A DNA stretch of 64,000 nt from Candidatus Polarisedimenticolia bacterium. Its GTDB lineage: Bacteria > Acidobacteriota > Polarisedimenticolia > Gp22-AA2 > AA152. Location: NCBI GenBank assembly GCA_036004685.1, contig DASYRE010000050.1, positions 1-64,000 of the forward strand, written 5' to 3'. The notes beneath the pieces were generated by a model that saw nothing but the letters and a program-made list of their open reading frames with translations, made no database searches and was not told where the DNA came from. How positions within the stretch are numbered: position 1 is the stretch's first letter; each line of letters begins with the position of its first letter. Position numbers and translations under genes: made by a program. Of the stretch, positions 42,607 to 51,135 are shown piece by piece.

Positions 42607-43073
42607 GGTGTCTCCCGTCATGGACTCTTCTCTACGATCCTCCGGGAAACGTAGGGCGGGGGCGCGGCTTGGGCAAGGCGATCACGAATTTGTAGCCCAT
42701 CTGGCAGGAATCGGTGGAACACTCCACCGCGCGACACGTTCCTCACGCGATGCCGAGAGCAATCAGCAGGCGCCAAAGTAGGCTGACTGAGCTGCTAAAA
42801 CTCCTGACACTCCACGCCTGGTCGTACGAAGCGGCAAGTCTCTTCTTTCGTTTTTGAGCGGGCGCCGCGCCTTATCGGACGAAAGAACCAGGGGTTCCAC
42901 AACCGTCGGGTTGACGCAATCCTCGCTATCGGATCCCCAAACCGGGCTTATAATTCCCACCCGTTCAAAAGCCGAATGCCTGGAATACGTCAAAGGGTTG
43001 TGGACGACATGCGCCCGCTCAGCCTGCGCAAACAGATGGATGCCCAGGGTTGAGGCGCGGCCGGCGGAGGGTC
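42607..43073. other. Divergent intergenic region before penicillin acylase
   Basis: A 467-bp stretch without a gene I can support. Open frames here lack ribosome sites. It holds a perfect TATAAT at 42949-42954; a TTGACG at 42911-42916 is 32 bp away, too far to pair with it. No hairpin followed by a T run is apparent. Confidence 0.4.
42949..42954 (+). promoter_or_regulatory. -10 element upstream of penicillin acylase gene
   Basis: TATAAT on the plus strand, 120 bp before the acylase start. The -35 is weak or absent at normal spacing. Confidence 0.35.
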
Positions 43074-45551
43074 ATGACACTCAGACACCCCAGTTCCCCC
43101 ACGGGCGCCTTGCTGCGCGCCGTCCTGCTTATCGCCATCGCGACGGCGAATGCCGTCGCCACCGGGTGCTCCTCAGCCTCCTGGGGATCGCCTGCCTCCC
43201 GCGGCGGCCAGATCGCCGTGGCCGGGCTCGGGGAGCGCGTCACCGTCCGGCGCGACGGACGAGGCATTCCGTACATCGAAGCGGCGAGCGAGCACGACCT
43301 CTTCTTCGCTCAGGGATTCGTTACGGCGGCCGACCGGCTCTGGCAGATGGATCTGCTGCGCCGCACCGCGCGGGGCGAGCTCGCCGAGGTGCTGGGCGAT
43401 GCCGTTCTCGAGCAGGACGCGCAGGCGCGCGTGTTCGGGTTCGGCATGCTCGCCGACGGGCTCGTCGCCCGCGTTCCTCCTCGCATGCAAGAGGCCCTGG
43501 CGGCCTACGCCGAGGGCGTCAACGCCTGGATCGCGGCGCACGGCGACGCCGGTCTGCCGCTGGAGTTCCACCTCCTCGGCTACCAACCGAAACCGTGGCG
43601 GCCCGCGGATTCGCTCGTGATCGGCAAGCTGTTCGCCCTCGACCTGAGCTATTCATGGCCTCTGGACCTCTTGCGGGCCTCGTTTGCCGACCTTCCGGAG
43701 GACCGGCGGGCGGCGCTCTTCCCCGAGGATTCGCCGCTGGACGTCGTGCTCCTGGGAGGGGACGCGCCTTCCCCGGGCGGGACGGCAAAGCCTGCCTCGT
43801 CGGCCGCGCTGCCGCGGGGGGCGCTCCTCGGTGCACGCGTGTCGCAGGCGGTCGTCCGGCGCGCCCTCGACCGCGTCGGTCTTTTTGCCGAGATGGCCGC
43901 GATGAGCAACAGCTGGGTCGTGGGGGGCGCGCGCTCCGTCACCGGCAAGCCGCTCCTGGCCAACGATCCACATCTTTCCCCGTCGGCCCCCTCCCTCTGG
44001 TATCTCACGCATCTGAGCGGGCCGGGGTTTCATGCCGCGGGCGTCACGGCACCGGGCGCGGTGGGCATCCTCATCGGGCACAACGACCGAATCGCCTGGG
44101 GGGTGACGAACCTCATGGCCGACGTCCAGGACCTCTACGCCGAGAGCCTCGATGCCGCGGGCAAGTACCCGACGCCTGCAGGGCCGCGCGCCGCGCAGGT
44201 GCGCAAGGAACGAATCCTGGTGCGGGGCGACAAGCCGGAGGCGGCGGCCCGGGTCGTCGAGCGCGACGTGATTCTCACGCGCCACGGCCCGGTGGTGCTG
44301 GAGGCGGCCGGCAAGCGGTTCGCTTTGCGGTGGACGGCGCTCGATCCCGACGCGTGCGAGCTGGCGGCCTTCTTCGGCCTCGACACGGCCTCGGATTGGA
44401 AGGAATTCACGGCCGCGCTGCAGAGCTTCGCCGGCCCTCCGCTGAACTTCGTCTACGCCGATGCCTCGGGACACATCGGCTACTACGCCGCCGGGCGCAT
44501 CCCCATGCGGGTGTCGGGTGACGGGACGGTCCCTGCCTCCGGGGCGACGGACGCCGGCGAATGGTCCGGCTACGTCCCCTTGGGGGATCTGCCCCATCTC
44601 CTCGACCCGCCCTCCGGCTCCATCGTGACGGCCAACAACCGGGTCGTCGGTCGCGGCTATCCGCATCTGATCACACGGGCGTGGGGGGTCCCCTACCGCG
44701 CGCACCGAATCTCGGAGCTCCTGGCTTCGAAGCCCAAGCTCTCCGCAGCCGACTTCCAGACGATCCAGGCGGACACCTACGCCTACGCCGATGCGATCTT
44801 CGCCCGGGCAGTCGTCGAGGTTGCCAAGGCCCAGACCCCCTCCACTCCGGAATGGGCGGCGATGGTGAAGGCGTTCAACGAGTGGGATGGGCGCGCCAGC
44901 GCCGACTCGCGCGTGCTTCCCCTCGCCGCCGCCATGCGCCGCGCCTTCGCGCAGAAGCTTTTCACCGCCGCCCTGGGAGCCGATCGGGTGAAGGATTACG
45001 ACTGGCCGAATCGGGATACCGTGATCGACACCCTCGTGACGAAACGGCCGGCCGGCTGGCTCCCGAAGGAGTTTTCCTCCTACGCCGATCTTCTGCTCGC
45101 TTGCTGGAAGGAGGCGCGGGCGGACCTCGCCCGCCGCGCCGGCGCCGACGAGACCCTGTGGACCTGGGGGCGCGTGGGCCGCCCGGTCCTCTTCCCGCAC
45201 CCCCTGGGCGAGCTCCCCCAGGCGGGGACCCGATTCTCCATCGACCCTCTGCCCAAAGCCACGGAGGGTAGCAGTGAGACGGTGAACGCCGGCATGTTCG
45301 TGTCCATGCGATTTGTCGCGGACCTCTCCGACTGGGACCGCTCGCGCCAGGGGATCGCCCTGGGAGAGTCCGGCGACCCCTCGAGTCCCCACTGGAAAGA
45401 CCAGCTCGCGGACTGGCGCTCGGTGAACACGCGGCCTTTCCCGTTCTCACGCGAGGCCGTGGCCCGGGCGGCGGTCGAGACCCAGGTTCTCGTTCCGCTT
45501 GGCAAGAGGACGGAAGGCGGGGATGCCCCCGCGCCGCCGAAGCCTCGGTGA
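43074..45551 (+). CDS. Penicillin acylase family Ntn-hydrolase
   Basis: This 825-residue precursor is exported. A hydrophobic N-terminus ends in a Cys (VATGCSSAS) that could be a lipobox. The small-subunit region (about 45-250) has IPYIEA, AQGFVTAADRLWQMDLLRR and RGELAEVLG. Autocatalytic cleavage would expose Ser278 in MSNSWVVGG as the nucleophile of the large chain, followed by GKPLLANDPHL and GHNDRIAWGVT. The family hydrolyses amide bonds of penicillins, acyl-homoserine lactones or other acyl amides; specificity cannot be read here. ATG 43074 is used (GGAGG close by); TTG 43050 is possible. The GTGA overlap with the next gene shows coupling. Confidence 0.9.
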   Translation: MTLRHPSSPTGALLRAVLLIAIATANAVATGCSSASWGSPASRGGQIAVAGLGERVTVRRDGRGIPYIEAASEHDLFFAQGFVTAADRLWQMDLLRRTARGELAEVLGDAVLEQDAQARVFGFGMLADGLVARVPPRMQEALAAYAEGVNAWIAAHGDAGLPLEFHLLGYQPKPWRPADSLVIGKLFALDLSYSWPLDLLRASFADLPEDRRAALFPEDSPLDVVLLGGDAPSPGGTAKPASSAALPRGALLGARVSQAVVRRALDRVGLFAEMAAMSNSWVVGGARSVTGKPLLANDPHLSPSAPSLWYLTHLSGPGFHAAGVTAPGAVGILIGHNDRIAWGVTNLMADVQDLYAESLDAAGKYPTPAGPRAAQVRKERILVRGDKPEAAARVVERDVILTRHGPVVLEAAGKRFALRWTALDPDACELAAFFGLDTASDWKEFTAALQSFAGPPLNFVYADASGHIGYYAAGRIPMRVSGDGTVPASGATDAGEWSGYVPLGDLPHLLDPPSGSIVTANNRVVGRGYPHLITRAWGVPYRAHRISELLASKPKLSAADFQTIQADTYAYADAIFARAVVEVAKAQTPSTPEWAAMVKAFNEWDGRASADSRVLPLAAAMRRAFAQKLFTAALGADRVKDYDWPNRDTVIDTLVTKRPAGWLPKEFSSYADLLLACWKEARADLARRAGADETLWTWGRVGRPVLFPHPLGELPQAGTRFSIDPLPKATEGSSETVNAGMFVSMRFVADLSDWDRSRQGIALGESGDPSSPHWKDQLADWRSVNTRPFPFSREAVARAAVETQVLVPLGKRTEGGDAPAPPKPR

Positions 45552-47881
45552 TTTCCGGCCCCGGGCGAGGACCGCGTAGACAGGACGTGGCCACGCATCT
45601 CCGGATCGCAGCCGCGCTCACCCTGTCGGCAGTCGCGACGGCGGCGCGTGCGGCGGGTGGCCAGGAGCCGGCCGCACCGGAACCCTGGCGAGTCGACGCG
45701 CCGGCGGTCGAAAGGATTCCGACCCTTGACGGGATCCTCTCGCCGGGTGAATGGGACGGCGCGGCCGGCTTCGAGCTTGGCGCCCAGATCGACCCGGGCG
45801 ACAACACTCAACCCAGCGAGCGGACCCAGGTCTTCATGATGCTCACGGCTGAGACCCTGTACGTCGCTTTTTACGCCCATGACCGCGATCCGGCCGCGGT
45901 GCGGGCGCGCGTCGCGCGCCGTGACGACCTCTTCGTGGATGACTACGTCGGAATCTACCTCGACACCTACAATGACCGGCAGCGCGCCTACGCGCTCTTC
46001 TTCAACCCGCTGGGGGTCCAGGCCGACGGGATCTACACCGAGACGTCGGCGGGCGTGGCGAGCCGGCACTATGAGGACTCGGTGGATCTGAGCTGGGATG
46101 GGCTCTTCGAGTCGAAGGGCTCGGTGGTCGAGGACGGTTACATCGTCGAGGTGGCGATTCCGTTCAAGACGCTGCGCTTCGCCTCCGGCGAGGGGCAGCT
46201 GTGGGGCCTGCACGTGCAGCGCTGGATCGCGCGCCGGGCCGAACGCGACTCCTGGACGCCGGTGCGGCGGGACATCTCGGGCCTGCTCGTGCAGATGGGA
46301 AGTCTCGGAGGGCTCGACGACGTCTTTAGCGGCCGCACGCTGGATCTGATCCCGACGGTCACTCTCTCCCGCTCCGGCGAGCGCCTCGAAGAAGACGGGC
46401 TGCATTACGTGAACCGGCTTGATCCCGGGCTCACGGCGAACTGGGCGATCGCGCCGCACCTGGTCCTGAGCGCGGCGGCCAATCCCGACTTCTCCCAGGT
46501 GGAGTCGGATGTCCCTCAGATCGTGGTCAACCAGCGCTTCCCGCTCTTCTATCCCGAGAAGCGGCCGTTTTTCCTCGAGGGCGCCGAGGTGTTCCTGCCC
46601 GCCCAGCCGTCCGGCGCCGCCATCGTGATGGTCGATACGCGCACCATCGTGGACCCCGATTGGGGCGTGAAGCTCAGCGGGAAGCTCGGTCGTACGGCGC
46701 TGGGGCTGCTGGCGGCCTCCGATGCCGCGCCGGGCCTCCGCGTGGCGCGAGGCGATCCCGCTTACGGTCACAATGCCCAGTTCACCCTCGCACGCTTGCG
46801 CTGGGACGTGGGGGAGGGCTCCGCGGTCGGCGGCTTCGTGAACGACTGGCGGTTCGCCGACGCCTCGAACACCGTCATCGAGAGTGACGGGAGTTTCCGG
46901 CTTTCCGATTCCGCCACCCTCGCCTACCAGGTGGGCGGGACCCGCTCACGCGACGCACTGGGGGTGACCACCAGTTCCGGCTTCTCCCTCGCCCGGCTGA
47001 CGTATGACGGTCAGCACCTGAAGGCCATCCTCTCGGACAAGTTCATCGGCGACGGATACCGGAATGAGGCCGGCTTCACCCGCCGGACGGGCATTCGCAG
47101 CGACCTCGGGCGCCTCGCCTACGACTTTCGGCCCGAGGACCAGACCCGGCTCGTCGCCCTCCAGCCTTACGCCATAGCCAATTACCAGCGCACGAGCGAG
47201 GGCTTCCTCGACGAGAGCTATTTCGGCGGGGGGCTCGACGCCGTGTTTCCGGACGGCCTTTCGGCGAGCTTCTTCACGGTGGTCGAGCGGGAGTATTTCG
47301 GCGGCGCGAAGCTCGTGTACCGATTCTATCAGGCCGGCGTCGAGGTCGAGCGATTCAAGCGGGTCCTGTTCTCAACCTACCTGCAGGTCGGGGGCGCGGT
47401 GAACTACGATCCGGTGCGACCGGTCGTCGGGGACCAGCTTCAGATCTCAGCCGACGTGACGGTGAAGCCCAACGACCGCCTCTCATCGGAGTTCCTCTAC
47501 CTGAAGGCCCGTCTGACCGATTCACGGACCGGCGAACGTTTCTACGACCAGGACATCTACCGCAACCGTACCGTCTTCCAGTTCACGAGGAACACCGCGG
47601 CGCGCTCGATCGTCGAGTACGATTCGTATCTGCGGCGGCTTTCCAGCAGCCTGCTCTACAGCTATACGCCGCACCCGAACACGGCGATCTATGTCGGGTA
47701 CGGCGAGGTCGGCTTCAATGACTATGACCCCTTCGCCGGCGCTCCCGCGTCTGGCTATCTCCCTGTCCAGCGCACCGCCTTCGTGAAGCTGTCCTACAAT
47801 TACCGGCTGGGAACGCCCCTCCGCCATCAATCCGAAGCCCGCGCCGCCGCGATTAGCCGACCCTCCCGGCGACAGTTCTGA
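45548..47881 (+). CDS. DUF5916 protein with N-terminal CBM9-like domain
   Basis: The 777-residue exported protein is translationally coupled to the acylase (GTG 45548 inside its stop; GTG 45587 directly before the hydrophobic leader is an alternative start). After a signal peptide, residues about 45-230 form a carbohydrate-binding-family-9-like sandwich (IPTLDGILSPGEWDGA, VFMMLTAETLYVAFYAHD, VGIYLDTYNDRQRAYAL). The remainder is beta-rich with DUF5916 features (FPLFYPEKRPFFLEGAEVF). It ends in many amphipathic strands suggestive of an outer-membrane barrel (SSLLYSYTPHPNTAIYVGYGEV). The family is common in Acidobacteriota and Bacteroidota; its function is unknown. Coupling suggests a surface partner for the acylase. 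Confidence 0.85.
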   Translation: MISGPGRGPRRQDVATHLRIAAALTLSAVATAARAAGGQEPAAPEPWRVDAPAVERIPTLDGILSPGEWDGAAGFELGAQIDPGDNTQPSERTQVFMMLTAETLYVAFYAHDRDPAAVRARVARRDDLFVDDYVGIYLDTYNDRQRAYALFFNPLGVQADGIYTETSAGVASRHYEDSVDLSWDGLFESKGSVVEDGYIVEVAIPFKTLRFASGEGQLWGLHVQRWIARRAERDSWTPVRRDISGLLVQMGSLGGLDDVFSGRTLDLIPTVTLSRSGERLEEDGLHYVNRLDPGLTANWAIAPHLVLSAAANPDFSQVESDVPQIVVNQRFPLFYPEKRPFFLEGAEVFLPAQPSGAAIVMVDTRTIVDPDWGVKLSGKLGRTALGLLAASDAAPGLRVARGDPAYGHNAQFTLARLRWDVGEGSAVGGFVNDWRFADASNTVIESDGSFRLSDSATLAYQVGGTRSRDALGVTTSSGFSLARLTYDGQHLKAILSDKFIGDGYRNEAGFTRRTGIRSDLGRLAYDFRPEDQTRLVALQPYAIANYQRTSEGFLDESYFGGGLDAVFPDGLSASFFTVVEREYFGGAKLVYRFYQAGVEVERFKRVLFSTYLQVGGAVNYDPVRPVVGDQLQISADVTVKPNDRLSSEFLYLKARLTDSRTGERFYDQDIYRNRTVFQFTRNTAARSIVEYDSYLRRLSSSLLYSYTPHPNTAIYVGYGEVGFNDYDPFAGAPASGYLPVQRTAFVKLSYNYRLGTPLRHQSEARAAAISRPSRRQF

Positions 47882-47936
47882 GACACCCTCCTTCCCTTAG
47901 GGGTTCGGTGTCGTGCCGGGTGTCAATAGCGAGTGA

Positions 47937-48188
47937 ATGCGGCAGCTGTTTCCGGAAGTCGTGTCGCGCGCCGATCGCCTGGTCGCCGACAGCCTTCCGC
48001 AGTGCCTCCGGTTCGGGGAGATCCACCACGCCGTCGCCGCCGGGGTCCTGGCGCCGGAGGAAGTCGACGCGGAGCTGGGGGAGATCACGGCCGGTCTCAA
48101 GCCGGGACGGCAGGGCGTTCTGGAGATCACCCTCTGCGATCCGTACCCCGGCCCCGTCAGAGGACTGGGCCCCGCCACTCGCAAATGA
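47937..48188 (+). pseudogene. Partial duplicate of ornithine cyclodeaminase gene (3' part)
   Basis: About 195 bp (47944-48138) nearly repeats 49489-49683 of the intact gene: [33 protein letters not shown] and [18 protein letters not shown] are shared. The N-terminal three quarters is missing, and the end diverges into unrelated residues. It lacks a ribosome site. It is a direct repeat flanking yjbQ and most of the cyclodeaminase gene. Confidence 0.85.
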
Positions 48189-48224
48189 CGAGGGGGTAGG
48201 GGAGAAGGGTGGAATCGGCCGTCC

Positions 48225-48644
48225 TCATTCGCCGAGGATCTTCACCAGGACGCGCTTCTTGCGGCGGCCGTCGAACTCGCCGTAGAAGATTTGCTCCCAG
48301 GGGCCGAAATCGAGCTTGCCGTCGGTGATCGCGACGACCACCTCGCGTCCCATGATCTGCCGCTTGAGATGGGCGTCGGCGTTGTCTTCCCCGGTCCGGT
48401 TGTGCCGGTACCGATCGACCGGGGCGTGCGGAGCCAGCTCTTCGAGCCACTCCTCGTAATCCTGGTGCAGCCCGCTCTCGTCGTCGTTGATGAACACGGA
48501 GGCGGTGATGTGCATGGCGTTGACCAGGACGAGGCCGTTGCGGATGCCGCTTTCGGCGAGACAGTCCCGGACGACTTCGGTGATCCGGACCATCCCGCGC
48601 CGGCCGGGAACGTTGAACCACAGCTCCTTGCGATAATGTCTCAT
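48225..48644 (-). CDS. YjbQ/UPF0047 family protein
   Basis: The compact 139-residue protein spans the whole YjbQ family. Recognisable elements are [26 protein letters not shown] (conserved His and acidic residues at the trimer active site) and the C-terminal [20 protein letters not shown]. Members have been linked to weak thiamine-phosphate synthase activity, but their main role is not settled. The gene is on the minus strand between the two copies of the cyclodeaminase 3' end, so it lies inside a duplicated-then-lost segment or beside it. Confidence 0.9.
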   Translation of the reverse strand: MRHYRKELWFNVPGRRGMVRITEVVRDCLAESGIRNGLVLVNAMHITASVFINDDESGLHQDYEEWLEELAPHAPVDRYRHNRTGEDNADAHLKRQIMGREVVVAITDGKLDFGPWEQIFYGEFDGRRKKRVLVKILGE

Positions 48645-48772
48645 TCCCTTCTCCGAGGCGGACGATCCGGCCTTTCCGGATCGGACGCCGGTGAGGATAA
48701 CAGAACCGCCGGCGAGGCGGCGGGACGGCTTCCCTCTTGTAATCGGAGGAAGCCGTCGATAGTCTTGGGCCC

Positions 48773-49753
48773 ATGCGACCCGAGCTTCCCGTGCTGTCGG
48801 AAGACGACATAGCCAGGCTGCTGGATCCCGCCTCGTGCCGGGAAGCGGTGGAGGCGGCTTTCACCGCTTACGCCACCGGCCGGGCGATCCTCCCCGGCGT
48901 GATCCACCTCAACCTTCCCGGCGCCGCGGAAGTCCACGTGAAGGCGGGCTTCGTGAAGGGCGGGAAGTTCTGGGCCGTCAAGGTCGCCTCCGCCTTTCCG
49001 GAGAACCGGAGCCGGAATCTGCCGGCCAACGGCGGGCTCGTTCTCGTTTTCGACGCCGTCACGGGCGCGCCGGTGGCGCTGCTGCTGGACAACGGCCTCA
49101 TCACCGACCTGCGCACCGGCGCCGCGGGTGCGGTGGCGGCCGCCCACCTTTCCCGGCGAGATTCCCGCGTGGTCGGCGTGGTGGGATGCGGCACGCAGGC
49201 GCGGCGACAGCTCGAGGCCCTCGCCCTCGTCCGGCCGTTCCGGGAAGCGCGAATCTGGGGACGGGACCCGGATCGGGCCAGGGCCTGCGCCCAGGAGATG
49301 GCGGCGCATCCTGGAATGCGCGAGCTGGCGCGCTTCACCGCGGCCGGTTCGGTGCGCCAGGCGGTGGAGGGGGCCGACATCGTCCTGACGGTCACCGCCA
49401 GCAGGGAGCCGCTGGTCCGGGCCGAGTGGCTCGGTCCCGGAGTCCACGTGACGGCCGTCGGTTCCGACGATCCCGGCAAACGAGAGCTTTTCCCGGACGT
49501 CCTGTCGCGCGCCGATCGCTTGGTGGCCGACAGCCTTTCGCAGTGCCTCCGGTTCGGGGAGATCCACCACGCCGTCGCCGCCGGGGTCCTGACGCCGGAG
49601 GAGGTCGACGCGGAGCTGGGGGAGATCACAGCGGGTCTCAAGCCCGGGCGGCAGAACGACCTGGAGATCACCCTCTGCGATCTGACCGGGCTCGGGGTCC
49701 AGGACGTCGCGGCGGCGGAGCTGGTGATGCGCCGCGCCGCGGCGCCGGAATAA
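48773..49753 (+). CDS. Ornithine cyclodeaminase/mu-crystallin family enzyme
   Basis: This 326-residue NAD(P)-dependent enzyme converts ornithine to proline or reduces/oxidises a related imino acid; the family includes alanine dehydrogenases and ketimine reductases. Evidence: the N-terminal helix [22 protein letters not shown], the substrate-site segment [34 protein letters not shown], the Rossmann glycine motif [18 protein letters not shown], and the [19 protein letters not shown] coenzyme strand. The last quarter contains [17 protein letters not shown]. The ribosome site is weak. The same C-terminal piece occurs as a remnant at 47937-48188. Confident for the family, not for the substrate. 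Confidence 0.92.
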   Translation: MRPELPVLSEDDIARLLDPASCREAVEAAFTAYATGRAILPGVIHLNLPGAAEVHVKAGFVKGGKFWAVKVASAFPENRSRNLPANGGLVLVFDAVTGAPVALLLDNGLITDLRTGAAGAVAAAHLSRRDSRVVGVVGCGTQARRQLEALALVRPFREARIWGRDPDRARACAQEMAAHPGMRELARFTAAGSVRQAVEGADIVLTVTASREPLVRAEWLGPGVHVTAVGSDDPGKRELFPDVLSRADRLVADSLSQCLRFGEIHHAVAAGVLTPEEVDAELGEITAGLKPGRQNDLEITLCDLTGLGVQDVAAAELVMRRAAAPE

Positions 49754-49788
49754 AAACCGGGGAACTTCCTGCCTCCGGAATCCGTCTC

Positions 49789-49935
49789 CAGTGTTGCGTC
49801 TCGGAAATAACGTTAACATCGAGGCCGTCCAGCCGGGATGGATCGACGGCCGAATTAAAAGGGGTTTGGACCCGACAGCGGGAACCCGCCGCGGGTCAAC
49901 CCCCTCATGGAACGGGATTTCGGAGACGCGACACT
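49789..49935 (-). repeat. Inverted-repeat element, copy C (internally shortened, 147 bp)
   Basis: Terminal inverted repeats AGTGTTGCGTCTCGGAAATA (left) and GAAATC-like...GGAGACGCGACACT (right) match copy B in opposite orientation, as do the GATCCATCCCGGCT block and the GACCCGCGGCGGGTT palindrome. About 75 bp of the core, including the CGTACC hairpin, is missing. It ends 32 bp before the gene at 49968. Confidence 0.75.
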
Positions 49936-49967
49936 GACGAAGCCGAAATCCACAGGAGGCGACGATC

Positions 49968-50531
49968 ATGAAGAAGCTATGGGCAGGCGCAGTCATCCTG
50001 GGCTTGGCGGCGGGCGCCTCGGCCTGGGCGGCGCCGGCGGAGCGCTGGCTGCACGTCCGGGTCGAGGAAGGACGCGACGGGGGGGAGACGGTGCACGTCA
50101 ACGTGCCGCTCACCCTGGCGGAGAAGGTCCTGCCGGCGATTCAGGTCGACCGGTTCCAGAATGGCAAGGTCCGGCTGGATCAGGGCGACATGAAGAAGGT
50201 CGATCTCCGGGCCATCCTGGAGGCGGTCCGGGACACCCGCGACGGCGAATTCGTCACCGTTCAGAAAGGGAAAGACGACGTCCGGGTGGCCAAGGAGAAG
50301 GGCAGGCTCGTGGTGAAGGTTCGCGAAGGGAAGGCCAAGGGAGGCACGAAAGTCGACGTTCAGGTCCCGATGGACGTCGTGGAGGCACTCCTTTCGGGCG
50401 GCAGCGAGGAGCTCGACGTCGCGGCCGCCATCCGCGCGCTGGGCCGGCACGGCGACGAGGTCTTCGTCACCGTTCACGACGAAGGCAGCAACGTCCGGAT
50501 CTGGGTCGATTCCCAGAATATCTCGGAATAG
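49968..50531 (+). CDS. Small exported protein with duplicated domain
   Basis: The 187-residue protein starts with ATG after a GGAGG site and a signal peptide (KKLWAGAVILGLAAGASAWAA). The mature part consists of two similar halves. Half one is VHVNVPLTLAEKVLPAI...DLRAILEAVRD..GEFVTVQ...VRVAKEKGRLVVKV; half two is VDVQVPMDVVEALL...DVAAAIRALGR.GDEVFVTVHDEGSNVRIWVDS. This is an internal duplication of a strand-helix-helix-strand unit. I recognise no family. The adjacent gene at 50540 carries a related unit, so the pair likely evolved by duplication and may function together. The upstream repeat copy C ends 32 bp before the start and could contribute a promoter. Confidence 0.75.
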   Translation: MKKLWAGAVILGLAAGASAWAAPAERWLHVRVEEGRDGGETVHVNVPLTLAEKVLPAIQVDRFQNGKVRLDQGDMKKVDLRAILEAVRDTRDGEFVTVQKGKDDVRVAKEKGRLVVKVREGKAKGGTKVDVQVPMDVVEALLSGGSEELDVAAAIRALGRHGDEVFVTVHDEGSNVRIWVDSQNISE

Positions 50532-50539
50532 AGGACGCC

Positions 50540-50994
50540 ATGAGGAACAACCAGAAGGGAGTGACCCTCCTGTCGGGAGCCGTGGGCATGGCGGGGGCGG
50601 GGCTCGTCCTGGCCGGCGGACTGGTCTACAACGCGGGCTCGGTGAGGGTTTCCGTCCTGGAGAAACACCCGGGGGGCGATTCGATCCGGGTCATCGTCCC
50701 GGCGGCGACCGTGCCGCTGGCGATGGCCTTCGTCCCTGACCGGGCGTTGCGCCACGTCCCTCCCGAGGCGAGCAGATATTTCCGGCGCTCCAGGCCGCCG
50801 CCGAGGAGCTGAGGAGCCTGCCGGACTGCGTCCTGGTGAAAGTCCACGACGCGGAGGAGGACGTGAGCGTCGCCGTGCGCGACGGCATGCTGGTCATCGA
50901 CGTCGACTCCGATGACGAGGAAGTCCACGTGCAGGTGCCCCTGGGCGCCGTCGAATCGGTCTTGTCGCGGATCGCCTCGGCGAACGAAACCTGA
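50540..50994 (+). pseudogene. Related exported/membrane protein gene, frameshifted
   Basis: ATG 50540 opens a product with a hydrophobic segment (VTLLSGAVGMAGAGLVLAGGLVYNA) followed by SVRVSVLEKHPGGDSIRVIVP, the start of the same unit found in the preceding gene. The frame then breaks near 50752-50775. In the +2 frame the coding sense resumes as LQAAAEELRSLPDCVLVKVHD, VSVAVRDGMLVIDVDSD and VHVQVPLGAVESVL, ending at 50992-50994. The whole span is 455 bp, one base short of a full reading frame. Either the gene is broken by a one-base deletion or the sequence has an error. The pair 49968/50540 is 8 bp apart. Confidence 0.75.
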
Positions 50995-51074
50995 GCCACC
51001 CCCCCTTCCCATCCTTGGACTCTCCCCGCCGGGTTGCGGCCCGGCGGGGGTTCCATCCGAGCCTTCCCCCGCAT

Positions 51075-51101
51075 TTGACATAACCCCCGCCCGGGTATAA
51101 A
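51075..51101 (+). promoter_or_regulatory. Promoter of OmpA-family gene
   Basis: TTGACA (51075-51080), a 15-bp spacer and TATAAA (51096-51101), about 35 bp before the start codon. The hexamers are close to sigma-70 consensus; the spacer is slightly short. Confidence 0.6.
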
Positions 51102-51135
51102 CAGACCCTCACTTACTCTTCGGGGGTGGGCCAAC

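Noticed and set aside
42911-42954. TTGACG and TATAAT as one promoter
   Set aside because: The spacer is 32 bp, far beyond the functional range; only the -10 is kept as a weak feature.
50752-50775. Programmed ribosomal frameshift in the gene at 50540
   Set aside because: No slippery heptamer or strong downstream structure is apparent; a base loss or sequencing error is simpler.
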